Numbered from the stretch's first letter, positions 35,176-43,369 are shown. The stretch is 64,000 bases of DNA from Aldehydirespirator sp965220485 (GCA_965220485.1 OZ244832.1:1860001-1924000), one strand, 5' to 3'. The notes: generated from the letters alone by a model not told the origin. Made by a program: numbers and translations.

Positions 35176-35403
35176 TCAGTGAGCCGCGTGGATAGGCGGC
35201 CTCCTCCGCGGTGATCGGCGCCGCTTCCCGCTCTTGTTCGCTGCGCTCACGGGCCGCTCGGGCCACGGCCTCGCTCAGCGCCTCGCGGATTCCTGGCACT
35301 GGTGTGCCAAGCGAAGTGCTCGCGGTGATGGCCTTCATGGACCCACGCTCAGCGCCTCGCGGATTCCTGGCACTGGTGTGCCTACCCGCTCGGCCTCTTG
35401 GGG
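35176..35403. repeat. R2-type repeat, expanded copy
   Basis: Begins with a degenerate arm (gccgcgtggataggcgg) and ends with gcctacccgctcggcctctt. The R2 core (cttgttcgctgcgctcacgg) is at 35235-35254, and a duplicated segment (cgcctcggcgattcctggca type) occurs at about 35280 and 35355. It fills most of the gap between mscR and the DUF2277 gene. Confidence 0.6.
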
Positions 35404-35412
35404 GCGAGGGCG

Positions 35413-35418
35413 TAGAGT
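35413..35418 (+). promoter_or_regulatory. -10 box for the leaderless DUF2277 gene
   Basis: TAGAGT, 7 nt before the ATG at 35426, with no ribosome-binding site in between. Confidence 0.55.
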
Positions 35419-35425
35419 CACGGCC

Positions 35426-35692
35426 ATGTGCCGCAACATCACGACCCTGCGGGGGCTGGCCCCGCCGGCCACCACCGCCGAGATCGAAGCCGCCGCCCGG
35501 CAGTACGTCCGCAAAGTCAGCAGGGTGCAGAAGACCTCCGCCACGACCGAAGCCGCTTTCGAGCAGGCCGTCGCCCTCGTCGCCGACGCCACCGCCGACC
35601 TGCTGGCCACCCTGCCGCCTCGCCGGACGCCGCCGCGCAACGAGCCTCCGTTGCGGCGGCTTGCCTCCGCCACCGCGGGCGGAACGGCCTGA
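35426..35692 (+). CDS. DUF2277 family protein
   Basis: An 88-residue protein matching DUF2277 from its first residue: MCRNITTLRGLAPPATTAEI, ARQYVRKVSRVQKTS and AAFEQAVALVADAT. The invariant Met-Cys-Arg-Asn start supports the ATG chosen. The C-terminal third is Pro/Arg-rich and variable. Function is unknown; the family is common in high-GC Gram-positive and related bacteria. It is flanked on both sides by R2 repeats, with no operon partner. Confidence 0.88.
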   Translation: MCRNITTLRGLAPPATTAEIEAAARQYVRKVSRVQKTSATTEAAFEQAVALVADATADLLATLPPRRTPPRNEPPLRRLASATAGGTA

Positions 35693-35696
35693 GGCC

Positions 35697-36023
35697 TCGA
35701 ACGTGCGCGGATTGGTGATGCCGTCTCGCTGTGCGGCGGGGTGTTTCCCGCTCTTGTTCGCTGCGCTCACGGGCCGCTCAGGCCTGCTGCCCGCTCCTGT
35801 TCGCTGCGCTCACGGGCCGCTCAGGCCTGCTGCCCGCTCCTGTTCGCTGCGCTCACGGGCCGCTCAGGCCTGCTGCCCGCTCCTGTTCGCTGCGCTCACG
35901 GGCCGCTCAGGCCTGCTGCCCGCTCCTGTTCGCTGCGCTCACGGGCCGCTCAGGCCCTGGGGCCTCGCTCAGTGTCTCGCCAGAATCCCCGCCGTCTGCG
36001 GGCCTATCCGCTCGGCCTCTTAG
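35697..36023. repeat. R2-type repeat containing five 43-bp tandem units
   Basis: Left arm gaacgtgcgcggattgg, right arm cctatccgctcggcctctta. Between them the 43-bp core segment (tgttcgctgcgctcacgggc and flanks) recurs at 35761, 35804, 35847, 35890 and 35933, exactly 43 bp apart. The final CTTAG is also the junction with the M element that follows. Confidence 0.85.
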
Positions 36024-36278
36024 CCTGAATCCACCGATGGACTCACCGTCTCTCACGAAATCTGCACGGGTTGTTGTCGTATATGACGCGTTTCTCTACA
36101 GATTTCGGTGTGTTCCTGGAGATGGGGCCCTTGACCGGGCTGCCGAATGTTGCTTCACAGCAAGTGCCTCTCCACATGGCCAGAACAGCTGACAACCTCA
36201 ACGGCATTCTCCCACGTCAGGAGGCCTTTCTGGTGGACACGCCAACCCCCGCCGCCTCACCGCGCCGGTGGATTCAGG
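36024..36278. mobile_element. M element, copy A (255-bp MITE-like)
   Basis: Terminal inverted repeats cctgaatccaccg / cggtggattcagg, flanked by CTTAG on both sides. Three other copies are at 44977 and 51692 (opposite orientation) and 57484 (diverged). No transposase is encoded. The right-hand CTTAG directly abuts the ATG of pcm, so this insertion separates pcm from its original upstream region. A 70-codon open frame spans the element but is probably not a gene. Confidence 0.85.
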
Positions 36279-36283
36279 CTTAG

Positions 36284-36973
36284 ATGCCCGGCTCGACACG
36301 CCAACTGTCGGACCTGGTGGCCCAGGCCCGCAGGCACGGCGTGCGCGACGAGGCCGTGCTGGAGGCCATCGGACGCGTGCCGCGCCAGCGCTTCGTCCCC
36401 CGGCGGTTCGCGGCGGCCGCCTACGACGACGGGCCGTTGCCCATCGGCGAGGGCCAGACCATCAGCCAGCCCGCCATGGTGGCGATGATGGCCGAGGCGG
36501 CCCAGTTGAGCCCCCACGACAGCGTGCTCGAGGTCGGTGCGGGCTCCGGGTACGGCGCGCTGGTGCTGAGGGCTCTGGCCCGCCGGGTGGTGACCATCGA
36601 GAGGCGGTCAGCACTGGCCACCAAGGCCCAAGCCGCACTGGCCGAGCACGAGTTGGGAGACGTGACGGTCGTGGTGGGCGACGGCACGCTGGGATGGCCC
36701 GAGGAGGCCCCGTACGACGCCATCGTCGTCACCGCGGCCGGTCCGGCGCCCCCTCCGCCTCTGCTGGAGCAGCTTGCCCCCGGAGGGCGCCTGGTGATGC
36801 CGGTCGGCTCGCGTCACGGCAACCAGCACCTCATGCGCTACACCCGCGGCGGCACCGCGGACCCGCCCGGCGTCGGGGACGGCGCGTTAACACCGGAGTA
36901 CCGATCCGAGCGCCGCACGGCCGTCCGCTTCGTGCCGCTCATCGGCGCCCACGGCTTCGCGCCGCACAAGTGA
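36284..36973 (+). CDS. pcm: Protein-L-isoaspartate O-methyltransferase
   Basis: Repairs isoaspartyl residues in aged proteins by SAM-dependent methylation. The 229-residue protein has the family's VPRQRFVPRRFAAAAYDDGP and GQTISQPAMVAMM segments, the SAM-binding motif VLEVGAGSGYGA, and YDAIVVTAAGP followed by LAPGGRLVMPVG. Length is normal. The ATG lies 1 nt after the CTTAG junction of an M element. No ribosome-binding site or TANNNT box at the usual distance is visible, so expression may have changed after the insertion. It is followed 32 nt later by the propeller protein gene on the same strand. Confidence 0.92.
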   Translation: MPGSTRQLSDLVAQARRHGVRDEAVLEAIGRVPRQRFVPRRFAAAAYDDGPLPIGEGQTISQPAMVAMMAEAAQLSPHDSVLEVGAGSGYGALVLRALARRVVTIERRSALATKAQAALAEHELGDVTVVVGDGTLGWPEEAPYDAIVVTAAGPAPPPPLLEQLAPGGRLVMPVGSRHGNQHLMRYTRGGTADPPGVGDGALTPEYRSERRTAVRFVPLIGAHGFAPHK

Positions 36974-37005
36974 ACGGCCGCGGCGAGGATGACAAGGATG
37001 GCGCG

Positions 37006-37923
37006 ATGACCCAGATCCGCACCTGCATCATCGACGCCGGCACACCGGGCATCCCCCACGATCACGGACGGTTCAACGTGAACGGTCCGGCGGTGCTGGC
37101 CGCTCCGGAGTGGATGCCGGATCCGCCGGGCCGGTACCTGCTGTACTTCGCGCACCATTTGGGCCAGTCGATCCGTCTCGCGGCCGCTGACGAGCCGACC
37201 GGACCGTGGCGGGTGGTCGAGCCCGACGTGCTCAACGTGGACGACACCCCGTCGGACCGCCAGCCTCACATCGCCTCGCCCGACGTGCGCGCCGACCACT
37301 CCGAGCGGCGCTTCGTCATGTACTTCCACGGGATGGTCCCGGAGTCGGTCGGCGGCCACCTGCCGTGCTGGGGGACCTACCCGTCGTTGAACCAGAAGAC
37401 CATGGTGTCGACCTCCGACAGCGGCCGGAGCTTCGCGCTCATCGAACCGGTGGCGGCCGTGGCTCCGAGCTATCTGCGGATGTTCCACGCCGGCGGCGCC
37501 TGGTACGGGGTGGCTATGCCGTCTCAGGTGGTGCGCTCGGCCGACGGGCTGGGGGGCTTCGAGTACGGGCCGATGCTGTTCGACGACGACGAGATCCGCC
37601 ACTGCTGCGTGTCGTACCGAGCTGAGCGCCAGGAGCTGGAGATGCTGTTCACCCGCTGCTTCGAGGCACCCGAGCGGATTTACCGCACCGTGATTGACAC
37701 CTCGGGAGACTGGCGCCAGTGGACGCCGGGGCCGGCCTGCGAGGTGATGCGGCCGACCGAGGCGTGGGAGGGCGTCGACGAGCCGCTGAAGCCGGTGCCG
37801 AGGGGTTGGGCGCTCACACCCCAGAACGGCCTGCGGGACCCGTACCTGCTCAACGACGACGGCCGGCGCTGGCTGTTCTACGCCGCCTCGGGCGAGCACG
37901 CCATCGGCGTCACCGAACTATGA
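37006..37923 (+). CDS. Five-bladed beta-propeller (GH43-like) protein of unknown substrate
   Basis: A 305-residue cytoplasmic-looking protein with repeated blade features: GRYLLYFAHHLGQSIRLAAA, GPWRVVEP, HIASPDVRADHSERRFVMYF, WYGVAMPSQVVRS and LRDPYLLNDDGRRWLFYA. The pattern of aspartates at blade starts and the phrases GPWRVVEP and LRDPYLLNDDG resemble GH43/GH32-type glycosidase-like propellers, but catalytic residues cannot be assigned with confidence. There is no signal peptide. The ATG is supported by aagga 7 nt upstream. It is probably cotranscribed with pcm. Confidence 0.6.
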   Translation: MTQIRTCIIDAGTPGIPHDHGRFNVNGPAVLAAPEWMPDPPGRYLLYFAHHLGQSIRLAAADEPTGPWRVVEPDVLNVDDTPSDRQPHIASPDVRADHSERRFVMYFHGMVPESVGGHLPCWGTYPSLNQKTMVSTSDSGRSFALIEPVAAVAPSYLRMFHAGGAWYGVAMPSQVVRSADGLGGFEYGPMLFDDDEIRHCCVSYRAERQELEMLFTRCFEAPERIYRTVIDTSGDWRQWTPGPACEVMRPTEAWEGVDEPLKPVPRGWALTPQNGLRDPYLLNDDGRRWLFYAASGEHAIGVTEL

Positions 37924-37940
37924 CGGGACGCGGCCGGCCG

Positions 37941-37946
37941 TAGCCT
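37941..37946 (+). promoter_or_regulatory. -10 box for the leaderless threonine aldolase gene
   Basis: TAGCCT, 6 nt before the GTG start at 37953. Confidence 0.6.
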
Positions 37947-37952
37947 GGCGTC

Positions 37953-39029
37953 GTGATCGACCTCCGCTCCGACACCGTCACCCAGCCCACTCCGGCCATG
38001 CGGGCCGCCATGGCCGCAGCCGTCGTCGGCGACGACGTGTACGGCGAGGATCCCACCGTCAGCCAGCTTCAGGAGACCGTGGCCGCGCTGCTCGGCAAGG
38101 AGGCCGCGCTGTTCGTGACCAGCGGCACGCAAGGCAACCTCTGCGGGCTGCTCGCCCACTGCGGGCGCGGCGACGAGTACATCGTCGGCAACCATGCCCA
38201 CACCTACATGTACGAGGGCGGCGGCGGGGCGGTGCTCGGGTCCATCCAGCCCCAGACCGTGCCCACCGGTGACGACGGCATGATCGACCTGGCCGCGGCC
38301 GAGGCCGCGGTGAAGTCCCCGGACCATCACTTCGCCCGCACCCGGTTGCTGTGCCTGGAGAACACCATCGACGGCAAGGCGCTCACGCTGGACCAGATGG
38401 AGGCCTCGGCCGCGCTGGCCGCCCGCCACGGCCTGGCGCACCACCTCGACGGGGCACGGCTGTGGAACGCGGCGGTGGCGCTGGGGGTGCCGCCGGCCGC
38501 AGCGGCCGCGCCGTTCGACTCGGTGTCGGTGTGCCTGTCGAAGGGACTGGGCACGCCGATGGGATCGGTGCTGGCCGGGCCCGCTGACCTCATAGACGAG
38601 GCGCACAGGTGGCGCAAGATGCTCGGGGGCGGGCTGCGCCAAGCCGGCATCGTCGCCGCCGCGGGGCTGTACGCGCTGGAGCACCACATCGATCGCCTGG
38701 CCGACGACCACGCCAACGCGACCCGCCTGGCCGACGGCCTTGCCGCCATCGACGGCGTGAAGATCGACTCCTGCGCCACCAACATGGTGTTCATCCGCGT
38801 CGACGGCGAGCGCCTCGACGACGCCGCCGCCAACGCCGCCGACGACCGCGGATCGGCCCAAGTCGCCAAACGCGGACACCTCGACGGTCCAGGTCTGGGC
38901 CAGGAGCTGGCCCGTCGCGGCATCGTCACCCGCTGGAGCGGCCCCCAAACCCGCCTCGTCACCCACCTAGACGTGTCCAAGGACGACATCGACGCAGTCA
39001 TAAGCGCCTTCACCGAAGTCCTCCGCTGA
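37953..39029 (+). CDS. ltaE: Low-specificity L-threonine aldolase
   Basis: PLP enzyme that splits threonine or allo-threonine into glycine and acetaldehyde. The 358-residue protein opens with the family's IDLRSDTVTQPTPAMR. It has EDPTVSQLQ, SGTQGNLCGLLAHC and HLDGARLWNA, and the PLP lysine is in CLSKGLGTPMGS. Arg residues for carboxylate binding lie near TRWSGPQTRLVTH. An insertion of about 15 residues near residue 300 (AANAADDRGSAQVAKRGHL) is longer than in the usual family members. Leaderless GTG start. Confidence 0.92.
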   Translation: MIDLRSDTVTQPTPAMRAAMAAAVVGDDVYGEDPTVSQLQETVAALLGKEAALFVTSGTQGNLCGLLAHCGRGDEYIVGNHAHTYMYEGGGGAVLGSIQPQTVPTGDDGMIDLAAAEAAVKSPDHHFARTRLLCLENTIDGKALTLDQMEASAALAARHGLAHHLDGARLWNAAVALGVPPAAAAAPFDSVSVCLSKGLGTPMGSVLAGPADLIDEAHRWRKMLGGGLRQAGIVAAAGLYALEHHIDRLADDHANATRLADGLAAIDGVKIDSCATNMVFIRVDGERLDDAAANAADDRGSAQVAKRGHLDGPGLGQELARRGIVTRWSGPQTRLVTHLDVSKDDIDAVISAFTEVLR

Positions 39030-39179
39030 CAGGCGGCTCCGATGGGTGCCGAGTAGAGCTCCAAGAACACCCCGTCGACGAACTTCCGGTGACTTGCCAC
39101 ATCATGTGTGGGTATCTGCGGGAAGTTCGATCAGCCGCCACGGCTCATCGGCTCCGGAGCACCCACCCCCGCCACTCGT

Positions 39180-39185
39180 TACGTT
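39180..39185 (+). promoter_or_regulatory. -10 box for the leaderless guanine deaminase gene
   Basis: TACGTT, 6 nt before the ATG at 39192. Confidence 0.6.
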
Positions 39186-39191
39186 GGCGGC

Positions 39192-40559
39192 ATGACGCTG
39201 GCAGTGGCCGGAACCCTTATGCAGGCACCGGCTCCCGACCGCCTGACGGTTACGGACGCTGTGGTGGAGGTTCAGGCCGGGGCGATCATCGCAGTGCACG
39301 ACCGCTCCACCTCCGAGGGCGCGGCCACGGGCCATCGGGCGCTCGCATCCGCCTCCGAGCGCGTGGATCTGGCAACAGGCACCCTGCTGCTGCCCGGACT
39401 CGTCGACCTGCACATCCATGCGCCCCAGTGGCCGCAGTTGGGCACCGGGCTCGACCTGCCTCTGGAGCGCTGGCTGTTCGACTACACCTTCCCGCTGGAG
39501 GCCCGCTACACCGACGCCGGGTTCGCCCGAGCCGTGTGGGACGACCTGGTGCCGTCGCTGCTGGCTATGGGCACCACCACCGCGGTCTACTTCTCGTCCA
39601 ACCATCTGGAGGCCACCACGGAACTGGCCCGAGCCTGCGCCCGGCACGGCCAGCGGGCGCTGGTGGGACGGGTGGCCATGGACCATCCGTCGGGCACCCC
39701 CGAGTGGTACCGGGACACCACCGCCGCGGCGGGGGTGGCCGCGTCGGCGGCGTCTATAGAGGCGGTGACGGCCGTGGGCGGCCCGCTCGTGGAGCCGATC
39801 GTCACGCCTCGCTTCACCCCGGCATGTACCGACGCCCTGCTCGAGGGCCTGGGCGAGCTAGCCGAAGCGACCGGTGTGCGGGTGCAGACCCACTGCGCGG
39901 AGTCGGACTGGCACTGCGACTACGCCCTCGAACGCTTCGGCTCGACCGACACCACCGCCCTTGAACGCTTCGGACTGGTGCGGGCCGGCGCCGTGCTGGC
40001 CCACAGCGACCACCTCACCGCCGACGACATGGTCATGGTGTCGGGGCACCGGGCGGGCGTGGCCCACTGCCCGCTGTCCAACGCGTACTTCGCCAACGCC
40101 GTGTTCGGGGTGCGGCGGGCGCTGGCCGCGGACCTCGGCATAGGGCTCGGCAGCGACATCGCCGGCGGCGCCCGCCCCGGCCTGCTGGGAGTGTGCCAGG
40201 ACGCGGTCACCGTCTCTCGGATGCTCGAGGACGGCGTCGACCCGGCACTCGGCGCGGAGACCCGGGGCGTGCCCGAGTCGCGCATCGACACCGTGACCGC
40301 CTTCTGGCTGGCGACCGCCGGAGGCGCCGCGGTTCTCGACCTGCCAGTGGGGCTGATCGAGCCGGGCCGCCGCTTCGACGCCATCGCGGTGCGCACCGGG
40401 CGGCCGGGCGGAGCAATCCGGCTGTGGGATGGCATCGACGACAACACCCGCACCTTCGAGAAGGTCGTTCGCCTGGCCACCGCCGACGACATCAGCCACG
40501 TCTGGGTGGACGGCGCGACGGTCAAGCCGGGACTGGGACACACGCCTGCTCCGCACTGA
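39192..40559 (+). CDS. guaD: Guanine deaminase (amidohydrolase family)
   Basis: Converts guanine to xanthine in purine salvage or breakdown. The 455-residue protein has the metal site LLLPGLVDLHIHAPQ, the guanine deaminase-type GTGLDLPLERWLFDYTFP and ARYTD, RFTPACTDALLEGLG, VQTHCAESDWH, VAHCPLSNAYFAN and the catalytic Asp of IGLGSDIAGG. The resemblance to GuaD is better than to cytosine or chlorohydrolase relatives. The last residues (GHTPAPH) and the stop codon lie inside the first unit of a 70-bp tandem repeat, so the natural C-terminus may have been altered. Leaderless ATG start. Confidence 0.88.
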   Translation: MTLAVAGTLMQAPAPDRLTVTDAVVEVQAGAIIAVHDRSTSEGAATGHRALASASERVDLATGTLLLPGLVDLHIHAPQWPQLGTGLDLPLERWLFDYTFPLEARYTDAGFARAVWDDLVPSLLAMGTTTAVYFSSNHLEATTELARACARHGQRALVGRVAMDHPSGTPEWYRDTTAAAGVAASAASIEAVTAVGGPLVEPIVTPRFTPACTDALLEGLGELAEATGVRVQTHCAESDWHCDYALERFGSTDTTALERFGLVRAGAVLAHSDHLTADDMVMVSGHRAGVAHCPLSNAYFANAVFGVRRALAADLGIGLGSDIAGGARPGLLGVCQDAVTVSRMLEDGVDPALGAETRGVPESRIDTVTAFWLATAGGAAVLDLPVGLIEPGRRFDAIAVRTGRPGGAIRLWDGIDDNTRTFEKVVRLATADDISHVWVDGATVKPGLGHTPAPH

Positions 40560-40840
40560 CGACGACCCACACCACCAAGCGCGCGCCACCAAGACCGCGC
40601 AACTCGAACACACGCCTGCTCCGCACTGACGACGACCCACACCACCAAGCGCGCGCCACCAAGACCGCGCAACTCGAACACACGCCTGCTCCGCACTGAC
40701 GACGACCCACACCACCAAGCGCGCGCCACCAAGACCGCGCAACTCGAACACACGCCTGCTCCGCACTGACGACGACCCACACCACCAAGCGCGCGCCACC
40801 AAGACCGCGCAACTCGAACACACGCCTGCTCCGCACTGAC
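40541..40840. repeat. 70-bp tandem repeat, 4.3 copies
   Basis: cacgcctgctccgcactgac recurs at 40541, 40611, 40681, 40751 and 40821. The first copy holds the guaD stop codon, and the partial last copy ends 5 bp before the -10 box of the next gene. The array fills the whole 298-bp gap. Confidence 0.95.
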
Positions 40841-40845
40841 GGCTG

Positions 40846-40851
40846 TACCGT
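40846..40851 (+). promoter_or_regulatory. -10 box for the leaderless dehalogenase-like gene
   Basis: TACCGT, 6 nt before the ATG at 40858. Confidence 0.6.
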
Positions 40852-40857
40852 CGGACC

Positions 40858-41805
40858 ATGACCGATCATGAGATCCTGACCACACCCGGCGGCACCGCCT
40901 ATGTGCGCACGCCGGACGAGCGTTTCGCTGCTATCGACGACTACCCGCACGAGCCCCGCTATGTCACCGTCGACGGCCTGCGCATGGCCTACGTCGCTGC
41001 GGGGCCGGACGAACCCGACGACGGCGCGGCCACCATCCTGTTGCTGCACGGCGAGCCGACCTGGGGCTATCTGTACCGCAGGATGATCCCGGTGCTGGCC
41101 GCGGCCGGGCACCGGGTGATGGTGCCCGACCTCGTCGGCTTTGGCCGGTCCGACAAGCCCGTCGAGCGCACGGCCTACACCTATGCGGGCCATGTCGAGT
41201 GGATGCGCGGCTTCCTGGACGCGACCGCAGGCGAGCGGGGCTCGGGACCGCTGCACCTGTTCGGCCAGGACTGGGGCGGCCTCATCGGCCTGCGGCTCGC
41301 AGCGGAGAATCCGGAGTTGATCGACCGCCTGATCCTGGCCAACACCGCGCTGCCCGTGGGCGACTCCCCCGGCGCCGGCTTCGACTTCTGGCTCCGGTTC
41401 AGCCAGGACGTGCCCTTCCTCGACTGCGGCCGGCTGGTCGACAACGCCACCGCCACCGAATTGAGCGAAGCCGCCATCGACGCCTACCGGGCGCCGTTCG
41501 GTGACGAACTCCACATGGCCGGCGCCCGCCAGTTCCCGATGCTGGTGCCGGTCAGGCCCGACGACCCGGCCGTGCCCGCCAACCGGGCCGCCTGGAACGT
41601 GCTGGAGCAATGGACCAAGCCGGTGCTCACCCTCTGGGCACCCGGCGATCCGGTCTTGGGCGGCCTGCAGCCCTACATGGTTGAGAGGATCCCGGGTGCG
41701 GCCGGACAGCCCCATGCCCAGTTCGAGCCGGCCAGCCATTTCATCCAGGAGGACCAAGGCCCGGCCCTGGCCGAGGCCATCAACGCCTGGCTCGCCGACG
41801 ACTAG
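40858..41805 (+). CDS. Haloalkane dehalogenase-like alpha/beta hydrolase
   Basis: A 315-residue alpha/beta hydrolase of the haloalkane dehalogenase I type, which cleaves carbon-halogen bonds hydrolytically. The oxyanion and halide region is LLHGEPTWGYLYR (residues 62-74). The nucleophile elbow is GQDWGG with Asp138 and the halide-binding Trp139. The acid is probably Asp264 (APGDPVLG) and the base His294 (ASHFIQED). The N-terminal TPDERFAAIDDYPHEPRYV is typical of this subgroup. The full catalytic set is present, so dehalogenase activity is likely; epoxide hydrolase is less likely because it would need a second tyrosine pair. Leaderless ATG. Confidence 0.85.
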   Translation: MTDHEILTTPGGTAYVRTPDERFAAIDDYPHEPRYVTVDGLRMAYVAAGPDEPDDGAATILLLHGEPTWGYLYRRMIPVLAAAGHRVMVPDLVGFGRSDKPVERTAYTYAGHVEWMRGFLDATAGERGSGPLHLFGQDWGGLIGLRLAAENPELIDRLILANTALPVGDSPGAGFDFWLRFSQDVPFLDCGRLVDNATATELSEAAIDAYRAPFGDELHMAGARQFPMLVPVRPDDPAVPANRAAWNVLEQWTKPVLTLWAPGDPVLGGLQPYMVERIPGAAGQPHAQFEPASHFIQEDQGPALAEAINAWLADD

Positions 41806-41844
41806 CGTTCGGGGCGACGACACCGAGAGCCAGGGAGGGCGACG

Positions 41845-42339
41845 GTGCCAGCCAGTTTCGCCCACGACCAGAAGATGTCGAAGCGATTCGGCCGCTACTT
41901 CAAGCTGTTCATGGTCTTGGACGCCGTGGCCGCAGTGGTGGTGATGTCACTGGTGCTGGCGTGGGAGGACACCCCCTCGGCGTGGTCTTGGGCAGGCTGG
42001 GCCGCGTTCGTCGTGCTGATCGGCCTAGCCCTTCCGGTGATGCTGCTGTTGATGCGGGTGCGAATCCACGTCGACGACCGCCTCTACAGCCTCCGCCTGT
42101 GGCCGTTCCCGTTCAGATCGAAGGTTCCCAGACGAGCGATCAGAGCCGCCTACACCCGAGAGGTCAGGCCAATGAAGGAGTACGGAGGCTGGGGAGTAAG
42201 GACAAGGCGGCGAGACATCCTCTACTCCCTGGGCGGCACAACGGCAGTGACCGTCGAGTTCCGACGCAAGGGCCAGACCCGCAAGCTGACCGTCACCACC
42301 GAGCGAGCCGACGAACTCCTGGCCGCCCTGACACCCTGA
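41845..42339 (+). CDS. Small membrane protein with PH-like C-terminal domain
   Basis: A 164-residue protein with two transmembrane segments (LDAVAAVVVMSLVLAW and WAAFVVLIGLALPVMLLL) and a cytoplasmic C-terminal domain that looks like a bacterial PH-like fold (KEYGGWGVRTRRRDILYSLG, AVTVEFRRKGQTRKLTVT, ADELLAAL). Function is unknown. The GTG start has gggaggg 5 nt upstream. It follows the dehalogenase gene by 39 bp on the same strand. The stop codon is formed by the left arm of an R2 repeat (ctgagcgcgcgcagatagg). Confidence 0.7.
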   Translation: MPASFAHDQKMSKRFGRYFKLFMVLDAVAAVVVMSLVLAWEDTPSAWSWAGWAAFVVLIGLALPVMLLLMRVRIHVDDRLYSLRLWPFPFRSKVPRRAIRAAYTREVRPMKEYGGWGVRTRRRDILYSLGGTTAVTVEFRRKGQTRKLTVTTERADELLAALTP

Positions 42340-42489
42340 GCGCGCGCAGATAGGTGAGACCGCCTCGCGGCGCAGCGTGGTATCTCCCGCTCTTGTTCGC
42401 TGCGCTCACGGGCCGCTCGGGCCACGGCCTCGCTCACCGCCCCGCTGATGTCGTACGTGAACTGCTGCCTATCCGCTCGGCCTCTAAGC
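42336..42489. repeat. R2 repeat, 154-bp form
   Basis: Left arm tgagcgcgcgcagatagg, right arm cctatccgctcggcctctaa, core cgctcttgttcgctgcgctc. The same size as the copies at 44823 and 45233. It fills most of the gap upstream of vapB. Confidence 0.8.
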
Positions 42490-42499
42490 GGTTATCGCG

Positions 42500-42533
42500 A
42501 TTGCATGCACTATTCATGCTAAAATCATGCAAT
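42500..42533 (+). promoter_or_regulatory. vapB promoter and probable autoregulatory operator
   Basis: An inverted repeat, attgcatg at 42500-42507 and catgcaat at 42526-42533, brackets a TAAAAT -10 box (42520-42525) and overlaps the vapB ATG. The -10 to ATG gap is 6 nt, so the gene is leaderless. RHH-type antitoxins usually repress their own operon from such a palindrome; the binding itself is inferred. Confidence 0.65.
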
Positions 42534-42765
42534 GGCGAACCTTCAGGTGAGGAACGTGCCCGACGCGCTCCACGAACGGCTTCGACGGCACGCCCACAAG
42601 CGCAACTGCTCGATGAGCACTGCCGTACTCGACGCCATCGAGCGGGAACTGACGCGGTGGGAATGGCGCGAACGCCTGGTCGACCGACCGAAGACCGACC
42701 TCGGCACGGATGCGGCCACTCTCCTCGCCGAAATGCGCAGGCTCCGCGACACGGAACTTGAGTGA
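42532..42765 (+). CDS. vapB: Antitoxin VapB (FitA-like, ribbon-helix-helix)
   Basis: A 77-residue antitoxin. The N-terminal ribbon-helix-helix DNA-binding part is visible (ANLQVRNVPDALHERLRRHA then NCSMSTAVLDAIERELTRW). The C-terminal tail (ATLLAEMRRLRDTELE) is the kind that wraps the PIN toxin's active site. It overlaps the toxin gene by 4 bp (the gtga arrangement), as in most VapBC operons. The leaderless ATG lies inside the operator palindrome. Confidence 0.9.
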   Translation: MANLQVRNVPDALHERLRRHAHKRNCSMSTAVLDAIERELTRWEWRERLVDRPKTDLGTDAATLLAEMRRLRDTELE

Positions 42766-43163
42766 CCCTTTATGTGGTAGACGCCTCGGTGGCGGTCGAG
42801 TACCTCCTCCGCACGCCGCTGGGACTGTCGCTCGCGGAGACCCTCGAGGACGCCGGACTCGCAGCCCCCGACCTGATCGACGCCGAAGTCGTGTCGGTGC
42901 TGCGCCGAGCCGTCCTCACCCAGCGCCTCGCCGAGGGACGGGCGCTGACGGCCTTGGGGGATCTCGTGCGATGGCCGGTCGAGCGCATCCCGAGCCGGGC
43001 GCTGGCCCCCATGACCTGGCAGCACCACCAGAACGTCACTGCCTACGACGCCTTCTACGTCGCGGCGGCGGATGTCCTTGAAGCCCCCCTGCTCACCGCC
43101 GACGGTCGCCTGGCGCGAGCCCCAGGACTAGGAATCACCATCCAGCACATTCACCTGGCCTAG
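42762..43163 (+). CDS. vapC: PIN-domain ribonuclease toxin VapC
   Basis: A 133-residue PIN-domain toxin. The acidic catalytic residues are in place: Asp7 (YVVDASVAVEY), Glu42 (LIDAEVVSVL), Asp96 (YDAFYVAAAD) and Asp114 (LLTADGRLAR). VapC toxins cut tRNA or rRNA when freed from VapB. The stop codon TAG is formed by the CTAG end of an R1 repeat inserted directly after the gene, so the natural C-terminus could have been slightly different. The toxin looks intact and functional. Confidence 0.92.
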   Translation: MTLYVVDASVAVEYLLRTPLGLSLAETLEDAGLAAPDLIDAEVVSVLRRAVLTQRLAEGRALTALGDLVRWPVERIPSRALAPMTWQHHQNVTAYDAFYVAAADVLEAPLLTADGRLARAPGLGITIQHIHLA

Positions 43164-43266
43164 GTGGCTGGTGTTAAATGGCAATTTGCCACAATTCGCA
43201 AGTCGCTGACCTGGGGTTTTGTGACCGCAAAACCTCCATTTCGGGAGTTTGGCACCAGCCACCTAG
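43160..43266. repeat. R1 palindromic element, copy 2
   Basis: The same 107-bp unit as at 20556, with 14-bp perfect terminal inverted repeats and CTAG ends. Its left CTAG contains the vapC stop; its right CTAG is shared with the variant element that follows. Confidence 0.9.
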
Positions 43267-43369
43267 GAGACTGCTGAGTGATGCCGATTTCGGCCAACCC
43301 ACAAGCCTCTGACCTGGGGTTTTGTGATTGAGGATCGCGCGATTCGGGACTTGCTCATCACTCTCCTAG
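43263..43369. repeat. R1-variant element with different arms
   Basis: Also 107 bp from CTAG to CTAG. It shares the core ctgacctggggttttgtga with R1, but its arms are ctaggaga...gagtgatg and catcactctcctag, complementary to each other (7 extra bases in the left arm) and unlike the R1 arms. Confidence 0.75.

Noticed and set aside
42222..42437. Short frames ending in the peptide SEAVARAARERSEQE at many intergenic sites
   Set aside because: These are reverse reads of the R2 core; starts and upstream codons differ at each place, and one copy expands in 43-bp steps that break the frame.
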